64,000 nt of DNA from Kitasatospora atroaurantiaca (GTDB taxonomy: Bacteria; Actinomycetota; Actinomycetes; Streptomycetales; Streptomycetaceae), in contig NZ_VIVR01000001.1 in assembly GCF_007828955.1 (NCBI RefSeq), positions 4,526,001-4,590,000 of the forward strand, given 5' to 3'. A program made the position numbers and the translations under genes. The number at the start of each line of letters is the position of its first letter. The first letter of the stretch is position 1. This document shows positions 51,196-60,609 of the stretch, piece after piece. Below the pieces are notes generated by a model. The model was not told the origin of the DNA. It made no database searches and saw only the letters and a list, made by a program, of their open reading frames with translations.

Positions 51196-53136
51196 CTAGG
51201 GACTCGCCCTCAGCAGGATCTCGAGTTCGTGTGCCGCACGGGCCAGTGCGCTGAGCGCCGGGTCGTGCGGGCCGGCCGGGCGTGCGGCGAGGCCGGTGGG
51301 CGGGCGGTGTGCCCGGGCGGCCCCGGTGAGGTGGTCGAGTGCGGCGAACACCCGTGCCGCTTCGGCGGGTTCGGGTTCGCGGCCGCCGTAGCGGATCTGC
51401 GCGGCGTACGCGGCGACCGCGCCGCTCAGCCGCTCCAGCGCCGCGGTCGCCGGCAGCCACTGCTCGGCGAGGCGCCCGGCGGGCGGCGGTTCGGTGAGCC
51501 CGTGCTGCACCTCCTGGCGGGCGTCGGCCAGCGCCCGGTACGCCGTCCGCCGCAGCCAGACCTCGGCGACCGGCGCCCGGCGCTCCTCGACCACCGAGGC
51601 CAGGTACTCGCGCAGCGCGGTGGTGGCGGCCGCGATCCGCGGCTCGATCCGGTGCGGGGGCCGCTCGGGCCAGAGCACGTAGCCGAAGACCAGCACGATC
51701 ACGCTGGCCAGCGTGGTGTCCAGGACGCGCGGCCAGAACTCCGCCGCCCCGCTCCCGCCGCCGAGTTGGACCAGGACCAGCGCCATCGGGGTCATCACGG
51801 CCGTGTTCAGCCCGTAGTGCGCGGCGGCCGACCACGGCAGCAGGGCGACGCAGACCGAGGCGATCGCGGCCAGCGCCCACTGGTCGGTGGTGAGCAGGAG
51901 CAGCGCCGCCGTGACGGCCACCCCGAGCACCGTGCCGACCGAGCGGCTGACGGCCCGTAGGAAGACCGAACCGAGGTCCGGCTTGAGTACGAACGCGACC
52001 GTCATCGGCACCCAGTAGCTCCGGCTCAGCGGGAGCCCGGCGGTGACCGCCTCGGCCACCGCGATGCAGAGCGCGACCCGCAGGCCGTACCGGACGGAGC
52101 CGCCGGAGAGCAGCCGGACCCGCAGCCGCCACGGGTCGGGGGGCGGGGCCGAGGCGGTGTCGAGGACGGCCGGGCGGCCCGCGACCGTGTCGGCGGCGGC
52201 CCGCAGGGCGACGTCCAGGGCCTTGAGGGCGGGGGTGCCGGGCTCCCAGACGGGGTACTCGGGCTGGGGGCCGCCCAGCACGGCCCGGGCGAGCTCGCCG
52301 GGGAGGGCGGCGACCTCGGCAGGTACCGGCCGCCAGGCCCAGAGCAGCCCGCTGGCGGCCTCGGTCGCGGCCAGCGCCGCGTGGTAGCTCCGGCGCAACT
52401 GCCCGACGTGGGGCGGTTCCTGGCGGCCGGGGCGGAGGTGCGGGAGCAGGTCCTGCACCTGGTTGAGCCGGGCGGTCAGCAGCTGCCGCGACCTGGCGCC
52501 CTGCGGGGTGCCGAGAGTCGCGAGCATGCCGCCGAGGGCGTCGTACGCCGCCGCCAGCGCCCGGCGGCGCGGGTCCGCCTGCGGGCGGGGACGGTACGGC
52601 AGGCCGAGCAGCACCACGTACGCGGCGCCGAGCAGCATCATCGGCGGCGCGGCCCACCAGGGGTGCGGCAGTGCCATGCCGCCGCCCAGCGAGGCGGAGA
52701 CCAGCAGCAGCATCCCGGCGGCCGAACCGCGCGGACCGGTCGCGCTGACGGCCCCGGAGGCGAAGGCGACGGTGGTCAGGGCCAGGCCGACGGTGAGCGG
52801 GCCGGAGCGGTGGTGCTGGAGTGCGGCGCCGATCAGCATGCCCAGGGCGGAGGCGAGCAGGGCGGAGGCGATCCGCGGGGCCCGGAGGTGGATCGGCTCG
52901 ACGCGGTCGTTCATGGTCGCGTGCATCGCGCCGAGCCCGGCGAAGACGCCGAGGTCGAGGCGCCCGGTGAGCAGGCCGAGGAAGAGCGGGGTCGCCATGC
53001 CCAGGGCGGCCCGGACCATCAGGGCGCGGGGCAGCGGCGGTCTGGCCGGCCGGGCGGCGCGGGCCCACCAGGCGGGGGAGCGGCCGGGGGCTGACAAGGG
53101 ATCACATGCCTTCCGTAGGCCGCGCCGCCCCGTCAC
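51196..53136 (-). CDS. FUSC family membrane protein
   Basis: A 646-residue protein with two groups of about five to six membrane helices (about 40-170 and 365-490), each followed by a soluble helical region, the order seen in FUSC/aromatic acid exporter (AaeB/YccS-like) proteins. The second group has SRSYWVPMTVAFVLKPDLGSVF, the FUSC signature. Roles suggested for the family include efflux of aromatic acids; no substrate is evident. The GTG at 53136 lies 18 bp past the small membrane protein gene, so the two probably form an operon. The ribosome site is weak. Confidence 0.82.
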   Translation of the reverse strand: MTGRRGLRKACDPLSAPGRSPAWWARAARPARPPLPRALMVRAALGMATPLFLGLLTGRLDLGVFAGLGAMHATMNDRVEPIHLRAPRIASALLASALGMLIGAALQHHRSGPLTVGLALTTVAFASGAVSATGPRGSAAGMLLLVSASLGGGMALPHPWWAAPPMMLLGAAYVVLLGLPYRPRPQADPRRRALAAAYDALGGMLATLGTPQGARSRQLLTARLNQVQDLLPHLRPGRQEPPHVGQLRRSYHAALAATEAASGLLWAWRPVPAEVAALPGELARAVLGGPQPEYPVWEPGTPALKALDVALRAAADTVAGRPAVLDTASAPPPDPWRLRVRLLSGGSVRYGLRVALCIAVAEAVTAGLPLSRSYWVPMTVAFVLKPDLGSVFLRAVSRSVGTVLGVAVTAALLLLTTDQWALAAIASVCVALLPWSAAAHYGLNTAVMTPMALVLVQLGGGSGAAEFWPRVLDTTLASVIVLVFGYVLWPERPPHRIEPRIAAATTALREYLASVVEERRAPVAEVWLRRTAYRALADARQEVQHGLTEPPPAGRLAEQWLPATAALERLSGAVAAYAAQIRYGGREPEPAEAARVFAALDHLTGAARAHRPPTGLAARPAGPHDPALSALARAAHELEILLRASP

Positions 53137-53154
53137 GACAGCCGCGCGGCGCCC

Positions 53155-53367
53155 TCAGCGCCTGGGGCGGAACCGGCGGACGGTCTCGCAGCAGGAGAGG
53201 AGCACCAGCACCCCGCCGGCGACGGCCCAGCCGATCGATCCGCCCTCGCGGTGCTGGGTCACACCGAGGTCCAGCAGGAAGAGGTTGAGCGCCAGGCAGG
53301 ACACCGCGAACACCTTGTCGAAGACGCCGCCGTGATCGGACGCATCCGCGTCGAACAGGTCTTCCAT
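53155..53367 (-). CDS. small two-helix membrane protein
   Basis: A 70-residue protein. After an acidic N-terminus (MEDLFDADASDHGG) come two hydrophobic segments (about 17-33 and 46-61) and a basic tail (RRFRPRR). I do not recognise it. The ATG at 53367 has AAAGGGCGAG just upstream; a GTG at 53427 would add 20 residues without hydrophobicity. Close spacing to the FUSC gene suggests joint expression. Confidence 0.65.
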   Translation of the reverse strand: MEDLFDADASDHGGVFDKVFAVSCLALNLFLLDLGVTQHREGGSIGWAVAGGVLVLLSCCETVRRFRPRR

Positions 53368-53512
53368 GCTCGCCCTTTCCTGGCCGGGAGCGCACACAAT
53401 AGCGCCCTCGGCCGGGCCGCGCACCACCCCCGGCGGACGTCAGGTCGTACGCTCCCGAATCACCCGTGTGCGTGCTGTCGGCGCAGGTCAGGACGCCGCC
53501 AGTGTGGGCGGC

Positions 53513-54856
53513 ATGACATCTGACACCTCATCGGCGGTCGCCGCGGGCCCTGGCCTGCGCCGGGTCGCGGCGGCCGCGCTGATCGGCACCACGATCGAGT
53601 TCTACGACTTCTTCATCTACGGCACCGCCGCCGCCCTGGTCTTCGGTCCGGTCTTCTTCCCCGAGCTCGGCGCCACCGGTGCCCTGCTCGCGGCCTTCTC
53701 CGTCTACGCCGTGGCCTTCCTGGCCCGGCCGCTCGGCGCGCTGCTGTTCGGCCACTTCGGCGACCGGCTGGGCCGCAAGGCGACCCTGGTGGTCTCGCTC
53801 CTGCTGATGGGCGTCTCGACGGCGGCGGTCGGGCTGCTGCCCGGGTACCGCGACTGGGGGATCTGGGCACCGCTCCTGCTGGTCCTGCTGCGGATCTGCC
53901 AGGGCGTGGGCCTCGGCGGGGAGTGGGGCGGGGCCGCGCTGCTGCTGGCCGAGCACGCCCCGCCCGAGCGGCGCGGCCGGTACGGCGCGTACCTGCAACT
54001 CGGGCCCTGCGCCGGGTTCTTCCTGGCGACCGGGGTGTTCCTGGCGCTGTCGGAGGGGCTCAGCGAGGCGGCCTTCACGGGCTGGGGCTGGCGGCTGCCG
54101 TTCCTGGCCTCGCTGGGGCTGGTCGCGGTCGGGCTCTTCGTCCGGCTGCGGATCACCGAGACGCCGGTGTTCCGCGAGGAGGCCGAACGGGCCGAGGCCC
54201 CCGCGCTGGACGTGCTGCGCGAGCACGGCCGCACGGTGCTGCTGGGCGGTGGCGCGATCATGGTCGGGTACGCGCTGTTCTACCTGACCACCACCTATGC
54301 CCTCGCCTACGCGACCGCCGGGTTGGGTGCGGCGCGCGGGTTGGTGCTGGGGCTGCTGATGGTGGGCGCCGTCGCCAAGGGGGCGGCGGCCTGGTTCACC
54401 GCGGGGCGCAGCGACCGCTGGGGCCGGCGCCGCGGGCTGCAGGCCGCCACCGTGCTGGCGACCGCGTGGGCGCTGGTGCTGTTCCCGCTGCTGGAGACGG
54501 TACGGACGCCGCTGGTGGCGCTCGCCCTGGTGGGCGCGATGGCGGTGCTGGGCTGCCTGTTCGGTCCGGTGGCGGCGTACCTGCCGGAGCTGTTCCCGAC
54601 CCGGGTCCGCTACACGGGTGCGGCGCTCACGTACAACATCGGCGGGGTGGTCGGCGGGGCGACGGCGCCGCTGGTGGCCACCCGGCTGACCGGGGCGTAC
54701 GGCACGGCCGAGCCGGTCGGCTGGTACCTGGCCGGGGTCGGGTTGGTGTCGCTGCTCTGTCTGTGGGCGCTGCCGGAGACCCGCGGCAGCGACCTGTCGC
54801 GGGTGCGCGAGCGCCGCGCCCGCGCGGTGGGCGCGGGCGCGGCGTACGAGGGGTGA
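53513..54856 (+). CDS. MFS transporter, metabolite:H+ symporter (MHS) type
   Basis: A 447-residue transporter with 12 helices. The opening LIGTTIEFYDFFIYGTAAAL (near 24-43) is the hallmark of the MHS branch (ProP, ShiA, KgtP), with FGHFGDRLGRKATLV for motif A and GVGLGGEWGGAALLLAEHAP. Members import osmolytes or organic acids such as proline, betaine, shikimate or 2-oxoglutarate; which one cannot be decided. It is divergent from the small membrane protein gene at 53367. Confidence 0.88.
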   Translation: MTSDTSSAVAAGPGLRRVAAAALIGTTIEFYDFFIYGTAAALVFGPVFFPELGATGALLAAFSVYAVAFLARPLGALLFGHFGDRLGRKATLVVSLLLMGVSTAAVGLLPGYRDWGIWAPLLLVLLRICQGVGLGGEWGGAALLLAEHAPPERRGRYGAYLQLGPCAGFFLATGVFLALSEGLSEAAFTGWGWRLPFLASLGLVAVGLFVRLRITETPVFREEAERAEAPALDVLREHGRTVLLGGGAIMVGYALFYLTTTYALAYATAGLGAARGLVLGLLMVGAVAKGAAAWFTAGRSDRWGRRRGLQAATVLATAWALVLFPLLETVRTPLVALALVGAMAVLGCLFGPVAAYLPELFPTRVRYTGAALTYNIGGVVGGATAPLVATRLTGAYGTAEPVGWYLAGVGLVSLLCLWALPETRGSDLSRVRERRARAVGAGAAYEG

Positions 54857-54873
54857 CGAGGGGTGACGAGGAG

Positions 54874-55470
54874 TCAGACGGCGAGCGCGGCGCGCCCGGC
54901 GACCACGACCGCGGTCTGCTTGGCGACCCGCTCGCCCAGGTGCTCGGCGGTGGCTATGTCGGACTTGTGGACACCGTCCGGGCCCGCGTCCTGGTTGGTC
55001 TGGGCGCCGGCGCCCAGGAAGACGCCGAGGCGGTTGAGGTCGTTCTCGGAGGCGGTGGAGGAGTTCCAGCCCGGGTGCAGACCGAGGCTCACCCACTGCA
55101 TGCCGTGCTGGGCGGCGAGGACGGTGAAGAACTGCAGGGTGTGCAGCTTGTCGCCGCTCTTGGAGGCGGAGTTGGTGAAGCCGGCCGCGACCTTGTCCTT
55201 CCAGGCCATGGTGAACCAGCGCTTGGAGGTCGCCTCGGCGAAGGTGTGAAAGGCGCCCGAGGCGGTGCCCATGTAGGTGGGCGAGCCGAAGATGATCGCG
55301 TCGGCGGCGTCCAGCTGCTCCCACTGCTCGTCGGTGATGGTGTCCACGGCGACCTGGACGACCTCGGCGCCGGCCGCGGCGGCACCGCGGGCGACCGCCT
55401 CGGCGAGCACGGCGGTGTGGCCGTAGCCGGAGTGGAAGGCGATGGCGACGGTGGGGCGGGTGGTGGTCAT
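54874..55470 (-). CDS. flavodoxin-like NAD(P)H:quinone oxidoreductase (WrbA-like)
   Basis: A 198-residue FMN protein. The flavin phosphate loop IAFHSGYGHTAVLAEAVA (near 10-27) and the second loop FGSPTYMGTASGAFH (near 65-79) match WrbA and other NADPH-dependent FMN reductases. AGFTNSASKSGDKLHTLQ also fits. It reduces quinones with two electrons and protects against oxidative or electrophile stress. The ATG at 55470 has GGAG about 11 bases upstream. It is divergent from an HxlR regulator across a palindromic operator, so it is likely its target. Confidence 0.88.
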   Translation of the reverse strand: MTTTRPTVAIAFHSGYGHTAVLAEAVARGAAAAGAEVVQVAVDTITDEQWEQLDAADAIIFGSPTYMGTASGAFHTFAEATSKRWFTMAWKDKVAAGFTNSASKSGDKLHTLQFFTVLAAQHGMQWVSLGLHPGWNSSTASENDLNRLGVFLGAGAQTNQDAGPDGVHKSDIATAEHLGERVAKQTAVVVAGRAALAV

Positions 55471-55529
55471 GGCGGAGTGACTCCTGGGAAGAGGTGGGTG
55501 CCCGGGCTGCAGGCCCGGGCTGGCGGTCT

Positions 55530-55554
55530 CCAATATAGACCAAGTCTCTATTGG
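55530..55554. promoter_or_regulatory. HxlR-type operator palindrome
   Basis: CCAATATAGAC and GTCTCTATTGG, separated by CAA, are complementary at 10 of 11 positions. The site is centred between the divergent oxidoreductase and HxlR genes, 44 bp before the HxlR start. The position and symmetry suit a dimeric winged-helix repressor that controls both genes. Confidence 0.75.
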
Positions 55555-55597
55555 TTACCAGGGGGCGAATGGAGACCTGTCCCGTTACTCTGGAGTC

Positions 55598-55996
55598 ATG
55601 ACCACGCAGCAGCAGGATTCCGAGTTCGACGTCTTCGCCGCGTTCTGTCCCGGCCGGGACGTCTTCGCGGAACTCGCCGACAAGTGGTCGCTGCTGCTCC
55701 TGGCGAGCCTCTACAAGCTCGGTGAGCAGCGCTTCTCCGAGCTGCAGCGCTCGGTCGGCGGGGTGAGCCGCAAGATGCTCACCCAGTCCCTGCGCACGCT
55801 GGAGCGGGACGGGCTGGTGCTGCGCACCGTCCACCCCGAGACGCCGCCGCGGGTGGTCTACGGCCTGCTGCCGCTCGGCCGTACGCTGGCCGAGCGGGTG
55901 GTGCCCATCGGGGACTGGGTCGAGGCCAACAGCCCGGCGGTGCTGGCCGCGCGGGCGGGCTTCGACGAGGTGCACGGCGGCGGCGTGGGCGGCTGA
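55598..55996 (+). CDS. HxlR family transcriptional regulator
   Basis: A 132-residue winged-helix protein. CPGRDVFAELADKWSLLLL (near 17-35) is the family start, with a Cys that in redox-sensing members (YodB, HypR) reacts with quinones. RFSELQRSVGGVSRKMLTQSLRTLERDGLV is the recognition part. It probably represses the divergent flavodoxin-like oxidoreductase through the palindrome at 55530-55554 and responds to quinone or aldehyde stress; the single N-terminal Cys makes this reasonable but unproven. Confidence 0.9.
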   Translation: MTTQQQDSEFDVFAAFCPGRDVFAELADKWSLLLLASLYKLGEQRFSELQRSVGGVSRKMLTQSLRTLERDGLVLRTVHPETPPRVVYGLLPLGRTLAERVVPIGDWVEANSPAVLAARAGFDEVHGGGVGG

Positions 55997-56064
55997 GCCC
56001 GGGGGCCGGCCGATTTCACGTTCCGGCCGATGACCATGTAATGTCTTCCTCGTTCGACCGGTTC

Positions 56065-56140
56065 GCCCCTATAGCTCAGTCGGTAGAGCGTCTCCATGGT
56101 AAGGAGAAGGTCTGCGGTTCGATTCCGCATGGGGGCTCCA
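56065..56140 (+). tRNA. tRNA-Thr(GGT)
   Basis: Acceptor GCCCCTA pairs with TGGGGGC, the anticodon stem TCTCC/GGAGA closes loop ATGGTAA with anticodon GGT, and the T-loop is TTCGATT. Discriminator T is followed by an encoded CCA at 56138-56140. Confidence 0.95.
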
Positions 56141-56147
56141 CAGTACG

Positions 56148-56175
56148 AAGGCTCCCGCCGAAAGGCGGGGGCCTT
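56148..56175 (+). terminator. tRNA-Thr terminator
   Basis: A 12-bp stem (AAGGCTCCCGCC with GGCGGGGGCCTT), GAAA loop, then CTGTGTTT. Confidence 0.85.
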
Positions 56176-56315
56176 CTGTGTTTCCGGATCGGACCACGCG
56201 GCGGGCCTACGCGGCCTAGCGGGCCGGGCCCGGTTTGCGCTGTGATGGTGCGTCAATGACGGCCCGCCGTGGTGGCGGGGCGTACGGGCGGGCCGGACGG
56301 GACTGGGAGGGCGCC

Positions 56316-56984
56316 ATGGGCGTTCGGCTCGTGGTGGTCGACGACCACCGGCTGCTGGCCGAGGCACTGGCCACGGCCCTGCAGTTGCGCGGCCACCGGG
56401 TGCTCGCACTGGGCTCGCCGTCCCGCGCGATCGGCGAGCTGGTCATCGGCCGGCGGCCCGAGGTCTGTGTGCTCGGGGTGGCCGGACCGGGGGAGCCGGA
56501 CGTCTTCGAACCCGTACGCCGGCTGCGGCGGGAGCGCCCCGAGATCGCCGTCGTCGTGCTCGGCCCGGTCGGCGAACCCGGCCGGGTGGCCGCCGCGTTC
56601 GCGGCCGGCGCCGCCGGGTACGTGCGCAGCGACGAGCGCATCGAGGTGGTCGAGCGGGCGATCGTCCGGGTCCGCACCGGTGAGGCGGCGGTTGCCGTCG
56701 AGGTGCTCCAGGGTGCGTTCGAGCGGCTGCTGCGGCCGCCGGTGGAGCCGGACGACGACGCCCTCCGGCTGCTGCGGGTGCTGACGCGCCGTGAGATCCA
56801 GGTGCTGGCCCGGATCGCCGAGGGCGAGGACACCGCCGCCATCGCGGCCGGGATGGGGATCGCCTCCAGCACCGCCCGTACCCACGTCCAGCGCGTCCTG
56901 ATGAAGCTCGGTGCCCGCACCCGCCTCGAAGCCGCCGCCGTCGCCGCCCGAACCGGCCTCCTCGACCGGGTCCACCGGGCCTAG
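56316..56984 (+). CDS. LuxR-type response regulator with degenerate receiver domain
   Basis: A 222-residue protein. An N-terminal receiver domain (about 3-118) has the acidic pair D9-D10 in VVVDDHRLLAEAL, but the phosphoacceptor position reads VCVLGVAG with Gly54 in place of Asp, so it should not be phosphorylated in the normal way. The C-terminal LuxR/NarL helix-turn-helix (about 155-215) has LTRREIQVLARIAEGEDTAA and STARTHVQRVLMKLGA. No sensor kinase lies next to it. Such aspartate-less regulators often respond to ligands or proteins. The ATG at 56316 has GGGAGG 7-12 bases upstream. Confidence 0.85.
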   Translation: MGVRLVVVDDHRLLAEALATALQLRGHRVLALGSPSRAIGELVIGRRPEVCVLGVAGPGEPDVFEPVRRLRRERPEIAVVVLGPVGEPGRVAAAFAAGAAGYVRSDERIEVVERAIVRVRTGEAAVAVEVLQGAFERLLRPPVEPDDDALRLLRVLTRREIQVLARIAEGEDTAAIAAGMGIASSTARTHVQRVLMKLGARTRLEAAAVAARTGLLDRVHRA

Positions 56985-57020
56985 CGGCCCCGCCGCTGGT
57001 TGCACCGACAGGGGTATCCC

Positions 57021-57124
57021 AGGGGCGCGAGGACTGCGCGAGATCGGAAGGCACCGGCCTGTAGCCTCCCGCCTCGCGCAGTTCTCCCCCAGCCTTCGGC
57101 CGGGAGGTGCCCCCACGCGCCCCT
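57021..57124. repeat. palindromic intergenic repeat, copy 3, with insert
   Basis: Arms AGGGGCGCGAGGACTGCGCGA and TCGCGCAGTTC...GCGCCCCT enclose GATCGGAAGGC as in copy 2. The right arm is interrupted by about 25 bp (CAGCCTTCGGCCGGGAGG and CCCCC), itself a hairpin motif. It lies between a regulator gene and galTEK. Confidence 0.82.
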
Positions 57125-57183
57125 GTGGTTGGCCCGCCGCCTCAGCTTTCCCGCCCCGTGGTGCTTCGGCATGCCCTTCGGTG

Positions 57184-57211
57184 TTGACTCATGGTGGTTT
57201 CTGTTTGATTA
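57184..57211 (+). promoter_or_regulatory. probable galTEK promoter
   Basis: TTGACT (57184-57189) and TGATTA (57206-57211) with a 16-bp spacer lie about 34 bp before the galT start in a locally AT-rich segment. TTTGATTATGTTCCC over the -10 region resembles half-sites used by DeoR-type sugar repressors; that is inference. Confidence 0.5.
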
Positions 57212-57244
57212 TGTTCCCGTTAGAGGACAGGGAAGGCGGAGGCC

Positions 57245-58348
57245 GTGAAGAAGACCACGACCAAGCTCGCGGACGGCCGCGAGCTCATCTACTTCGACGC
57301 GGACGACTCCGCCGCCAGGGACTCCACCGACCTGCGCCCGTTGGAGCCCACCACCGCCCTGTCGGAGATCCGCCGCGACCCGGCGACCGGCGACTGGGTC
57401 ACCATCGCCGCCCACCGGCAGGGCCGGATCTACCACCCCCCGGCCGACGAGTGCCCGCTCTGCCCGTCCCGGGACGGCCGGCGCAGCGAGATCCCGGCCC
57501 CGGACTACGACGTCGCGGTGTTCGAGAACCGCTTCCCCTCCCTCGCCTCCGAGGCCGCCGCCCACGTCACCGGCAGCGACGACCCCCTGCAGACCCGCGC
57601 CCCCGGCGCCGGCCGCTGCGAGGTGGTCTGCTTCACCGCCGACCACGGGGCCTCCTTCGCGGACCTCACCGAGGCCAAGGCCCGCCTGGTCCTGGAGGCC
57701 TGGACGGACCGCACCGCCGAACTCTCCGCCCTCCCCGGCGTCCAGCAGGTCTTCTGCTTCGAGAACCGCGGCGCGGAGATCGGCGTGACCCTGGCCCACC
57801 CGCACGGCCAGATCTACGCCTTCCCCTTCGTCGCCCCGCGCACCACCAAGATGATCGGCGCCGCCGAGGCCCACCGCGCACGCACCGGCCGCAACCTCTT
57901 CGAGGACCTGCTCGCCGCCGAGCTGGCCGACCCCGTCCGGGTGGTCATCGCGGGCGAACACTGGACGGCCTTCGTCCCCTACGCCGCACGCTGGCCGTAC
58001 GAGGTTCACCTCTACCCCAACCGCCGGGTCGCCGACCTCACCCGCCTCACCGCCGCGGAACGCGCCGAATTCCCCCGGGTCTACCTCGAACTGCTCCGCC
58101 GCTTTGACCGTCTGTTCACAGAGGCGGGTCACAATGCCCAGGCCGCACCGACGCCGTACATCGCAGCCTGGCACCAGGCTCCGGCCCTCCGAGGGGAGGA
58201 GCTGGCGCTGCATCTGGAGCTGTTCACGATCCGTCGTACGGTAGGCAAGCTCAAGTTCCTCGCCGGGGTCGAATCCGGCATGGACGCGTTCGTCAACGAT
58301 GTGTCGCCCGAGGCGGCGGCACAGCGCCTGCGGGAGGTCGCAAGATGA
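57245..58348 (+). CDS. galT: galactose-1-phosphate uridylyltransferase
   Basis: A 367-residue Leloir enzyme that swaps UMP between UDP-glucose and galactose-1-phosphate. The zinc-binding CPLCPSR is near 65-71, and the active-site HPHGQ is at 185-189, with His187 as the UMP-bearing nucleophile. AAWHQAP late in the sequence is also typical. The GTG at 57245 has GGAAGGCGGAGG just upstream. It opens the galTEK operon and overlaps galE by 4 bp (ATGA). Confidence 0.95.
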   Translation: MKKTTTKLADGRELIYFDADDSAARDSTDLRPLEPTTALSEIRRDPATGDWVTIAAHRQGRIYHPPADECPLCPSRDGRRSEIPAPDYDVAVFENRFPSLASEAAAHVTGSDDPLQTRAPGAGRCEVVCFTADHGASFADLTEAKARLVLEAWTDRTAELSALPGVQQVFCFENRGAEIGVTLAHPHGQIYAFPFVAPRTTKMIGAAEAHRARTGRNLFEDLLAAELADPVRVVIAGEHWTAFVPYAARWPYEVHLYPNRRVADLTRLTAAERAEFPRVYLELLRRFDRLFTEAGHNAQAAPTPYIAAWHQAPALRGEELALHLELFTIRRTVGKLKFLAGVESGMDAFVNDVSPEAAAQRLREVAR

Positions 58349-59307
58349 GTAAGTACCTGGTCACGGGTGGCGCCGGCTACGTCGGAAGTGTCGTCGCCGC
58401 ACACCTGCTGGAGGCCGGCCACCAGGTCACGGTGCTCGACGACCTCTCCACCGGCTTCCGCGAGGGCGTCCCGGCCGGCGCCGAGTTCGTCCGGGGCCGC
58501 ATCCAGGACGCCTCCGACGTGCTCGACGCCTCCTTCGACGGCGTCCTGCACTTCGCCGCCTCCTCCCAGGTCGGCGAGTCCGTCGCCGACCCGGAGAAGT
58601 ACTGGCGCAACAACGTGGCCGGCTCCCTCGAGCTGGTCGGCGCGATGCGCAAGGCCGGCGTGCGCAAGCTGGTCTTCTCCTCCACCGCCGCCGTCTACGG
58701 CGAGCCCGAGGTGGTCCCGATCGCCGAGACCGCCCGCACCTCCCCGACCAACACGTACGGCGCCACCAAGCTGGCCGTCGACCACCTCATCACCAGCGAG
58801 GCCGTCGCCCACGGCCTGGCCGCCGTCTCGCTGCGCTACTTCAACGTGGCCGGCGCCTACGGAAAGTACGGCGAGCGCCACGACCCGGAGTCGCACCTGA
58901 TCCCGCTGGTCTTCCAGGCCGCCCTCGGACAGCGCCCGCACATCGCCGTCTACGGCGACGACTACCCGACCCCCGACGGCACCTGCATCCGCGACTACAT
59001 CCACGTCGCCGACCTCGCCGAGGCCCACCTGCTCGCCCTGGGCGCCGCCAAGCCCGGCGAGCACCTGATCTGCAACCTCGGCAACGGCAGCGGCTTCTCG
59101 GTCCGCGAGGTCATCGAGTCCGTCCGCCGCGTGACCGGCCGTGAGATCCCCGTCGTCACCGCCGAGCGTCGCCCCGGCGACCCCGCCGTCCTGGTCGCCT
59201 CCGCGCAGCGCGCCCACGACGCCCTCGGCTGGCGCCCAAGCCGCCCGGAGCTCGACGACATCGTCGCCGATGCCTGGAAGTTCACTCTGGAGAAGCACCT
59301 TGACTGA
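58345..59307 (+). CDS. galE: UDP-glucose 4-epimerase
   Basis: A 320-residue NAD-dependent short-chain dehydrogenase/epimerase that interconverts UDP-galactose and UDP-glucose. The Rossmann loop is TGGAGYVGS (7-15). The catalytic line has SSTAAVYG and later YGATK (Tyr and Lys of YxxxK). [10 protein letters not shown] and [11 protein letters not shown] follow as expected. It is the middle gene of galTEK, overlapping galT by 4 bp and galK by 8 bp. Confidence 0.95.
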   Translation: MSKYLVTGGAGYVGSVVAAHLLEAGHQVTVLDDLSTGFREGVPAGAEFVRGRIQDASDVLDASFDGVLHFAASSQVGESVADPEKYWRNNVAGSLELVGAMRKAGVRKLVFSSTAAVYGEPEVVPIAETARTSPTNTYGATKLAVDHLITSEAVAHGLAAVSLRYFNVAGAYGKYGERHDPESHLIPLVFQAALGQRPHIAVYGDDYPTPDGTCIRDYIHVADLAEAHLLALGAAKPGEHLICNLGNGSGFSVREVIESVRRVTGREIPVVTAERRPGDPAVLVASAQRAHDALGWRPSRPELDDIVADAWKFTLEKHLD

Positions 59308-60430
59308 TTTCCAGTCCGTGTTCGGCGCCGCCCCGGCAGGGGGCTGGGCGGCGCCCGGCCGGGTCAACCTGATCGGCGAGCACACCGACTACAACGACGG
59401 CTTCGTCCTCCCCGTCGCCCTCCCGCACACCGCCCGTGCTGCTGTCCGCCGCCGCGACGACGGCCTGCTGCGGCTCCACAGCGAGCAGGGCGACGGCACG
59501 GTCACCGAACTCGGGGTCGCCGAGCTCACGCCCGGCGCGGTCGACGGCTGGGCCAAGTACCCTGCCGCCGTGGTCTGGGCCCTGCGCGAGGCCGGCCACG
59601 AGGTCGGCGGGGCCGACCTCTGGATCGACAGCGACGTCCCCACCGGCGCGGGGCTCTCCTCCTCCGCCGCCCTGGAGTGCGTGGTGGCCACCGCCTACAA
59701 CGACCTCCACGAACTCGGCCTCACCGCGCCCGAGTTGGCCCTGATCGCGCAGCGCGCCGAGAACGCCTTCGTCGGCGTTCCGTGCGGCGTGATGGATCAG
59801 ATGGCCTCCATGTGCTGTGCCGAGGGCGGCGCGCTCTTCCTCGACACCCGCGACCTCTCCCAGCGCCAGGTGCCGCTCGACCTCGCCGGGCACGGCCTGC
59901 GGCTGCTGGTCATCGACACCCGCGTCAAGCACGACCTCGCCGACGGCGCGTACGCGGAACTGCGGGCCGGCTGCGAGCGGGCCGCGGAGCTGCTCGGTCT
60001 GCGCGCCCTGCGCGACCTCCCGGCCGCCAGGCTGGAGACCGCCCTTGACCGGCTCCCCGCCGAACTCCGGCCGCTGGTACGGCATGTGGTGACCGAGGGC
60101 GCCCGCGTCGAGCGGGCCGTCGCCCTGCTGGACGCCGGGGACCTGGCCGGCCTCGGCCCGATCCTGACCGCCGGACACGCCTCGCTCCGGGACGACTACC
60201 GGGTCTCCTGCCCCGAGACCGACCTCGCGGCGGCCACCGCCGTGCAGGCCGGCGCACTCGGCGCCCGGATGACCGGCGGCGGCTTCGGCGGCTCCGTGCT
60301 CGCCCTGGTCGAGGACGGCGCGCTCGACCAGGTCGCCGCCGCCGTCACCACCGCCTTCACCGAGGCCGGCTACGCCGCCCCCCGGACCTTCGCCGCCACC
60401 CCCGCCGCGGGCGCCCGTCGCATCAGCTGA
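59300..60430 (+). CDS. galK: galactokinase
   Basis: A 376-residue GHMP kinase that phosphorylates galactose at C1. Substrate signature [15 protein letters not shown] is near 20-34, ATP loop [13 protein letters not shown] near 114-126, and [13 protein letters not shown] near 323-335. The start is TTG at 59300, inside the galE end, with GGAGAAG 5-11 bases upstream; the overlap points to translational coupling. The operon ends at the hairpin 60441-60481. Confidence 0.94.
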   Translation: MTDFQSVFGAAPAGGWAAPGRVNLIGEHTDYNDGFVLPVALPHTARAAVRRRDDGLLRLHSEQGDGTVTELGVAELTPGAVDGWAKYPAAVVWALREAGHEVGGADLWIDSDVPTGAGLSSSAALECVVATAYNDLHELGLTAPELALIAQRAENAFVGVPCGVMDQMASMCCAEGGALFLDTRDLSQRQVPLDLAGHGLRLLVIDTRVKHDLADGAYAELRAGCERAAELLGLRALRDLPAARLETALDRLPAELRPLVRHVVTEGARVERAVALLDAGDLAGLGPILTAGHASLRDDYRVSCPETDLAAATAVQAGALGARMTGGGFGGSVLALVEDGALDQVAAAVTTAFTEAGYAAPRTFAATPAAGARRIS

Positions 60431-60440
60431 TCCACCCCGC

Positions 60441-60481
60441 CCGCCCGGCCCGCAGAGCTGACGCTCCGTCGGGTCGGGCGG
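60441..60481 (+). terminator. galTEK terminator
   Basis: A 12-bp stem (CCGCCCGGCCCG with CGGGTCGGGCGG, one G-T pair) and a 17-base loop, 10 bp past galK. No T tract. Confidence 0.7.
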
Positions 60482-60609
60482 ACTGCTGTGAAGAGCCAAC
60501 TCCTCAGGCATGGACGAAACTTCACCAAACCCCCACCGAGTCGCCCCCTAGCCCGTACGCTGAGTCCGGTACCGGTGGGGGTCGGCACCTGAGCAGGGGG
60601 GACGACAGC

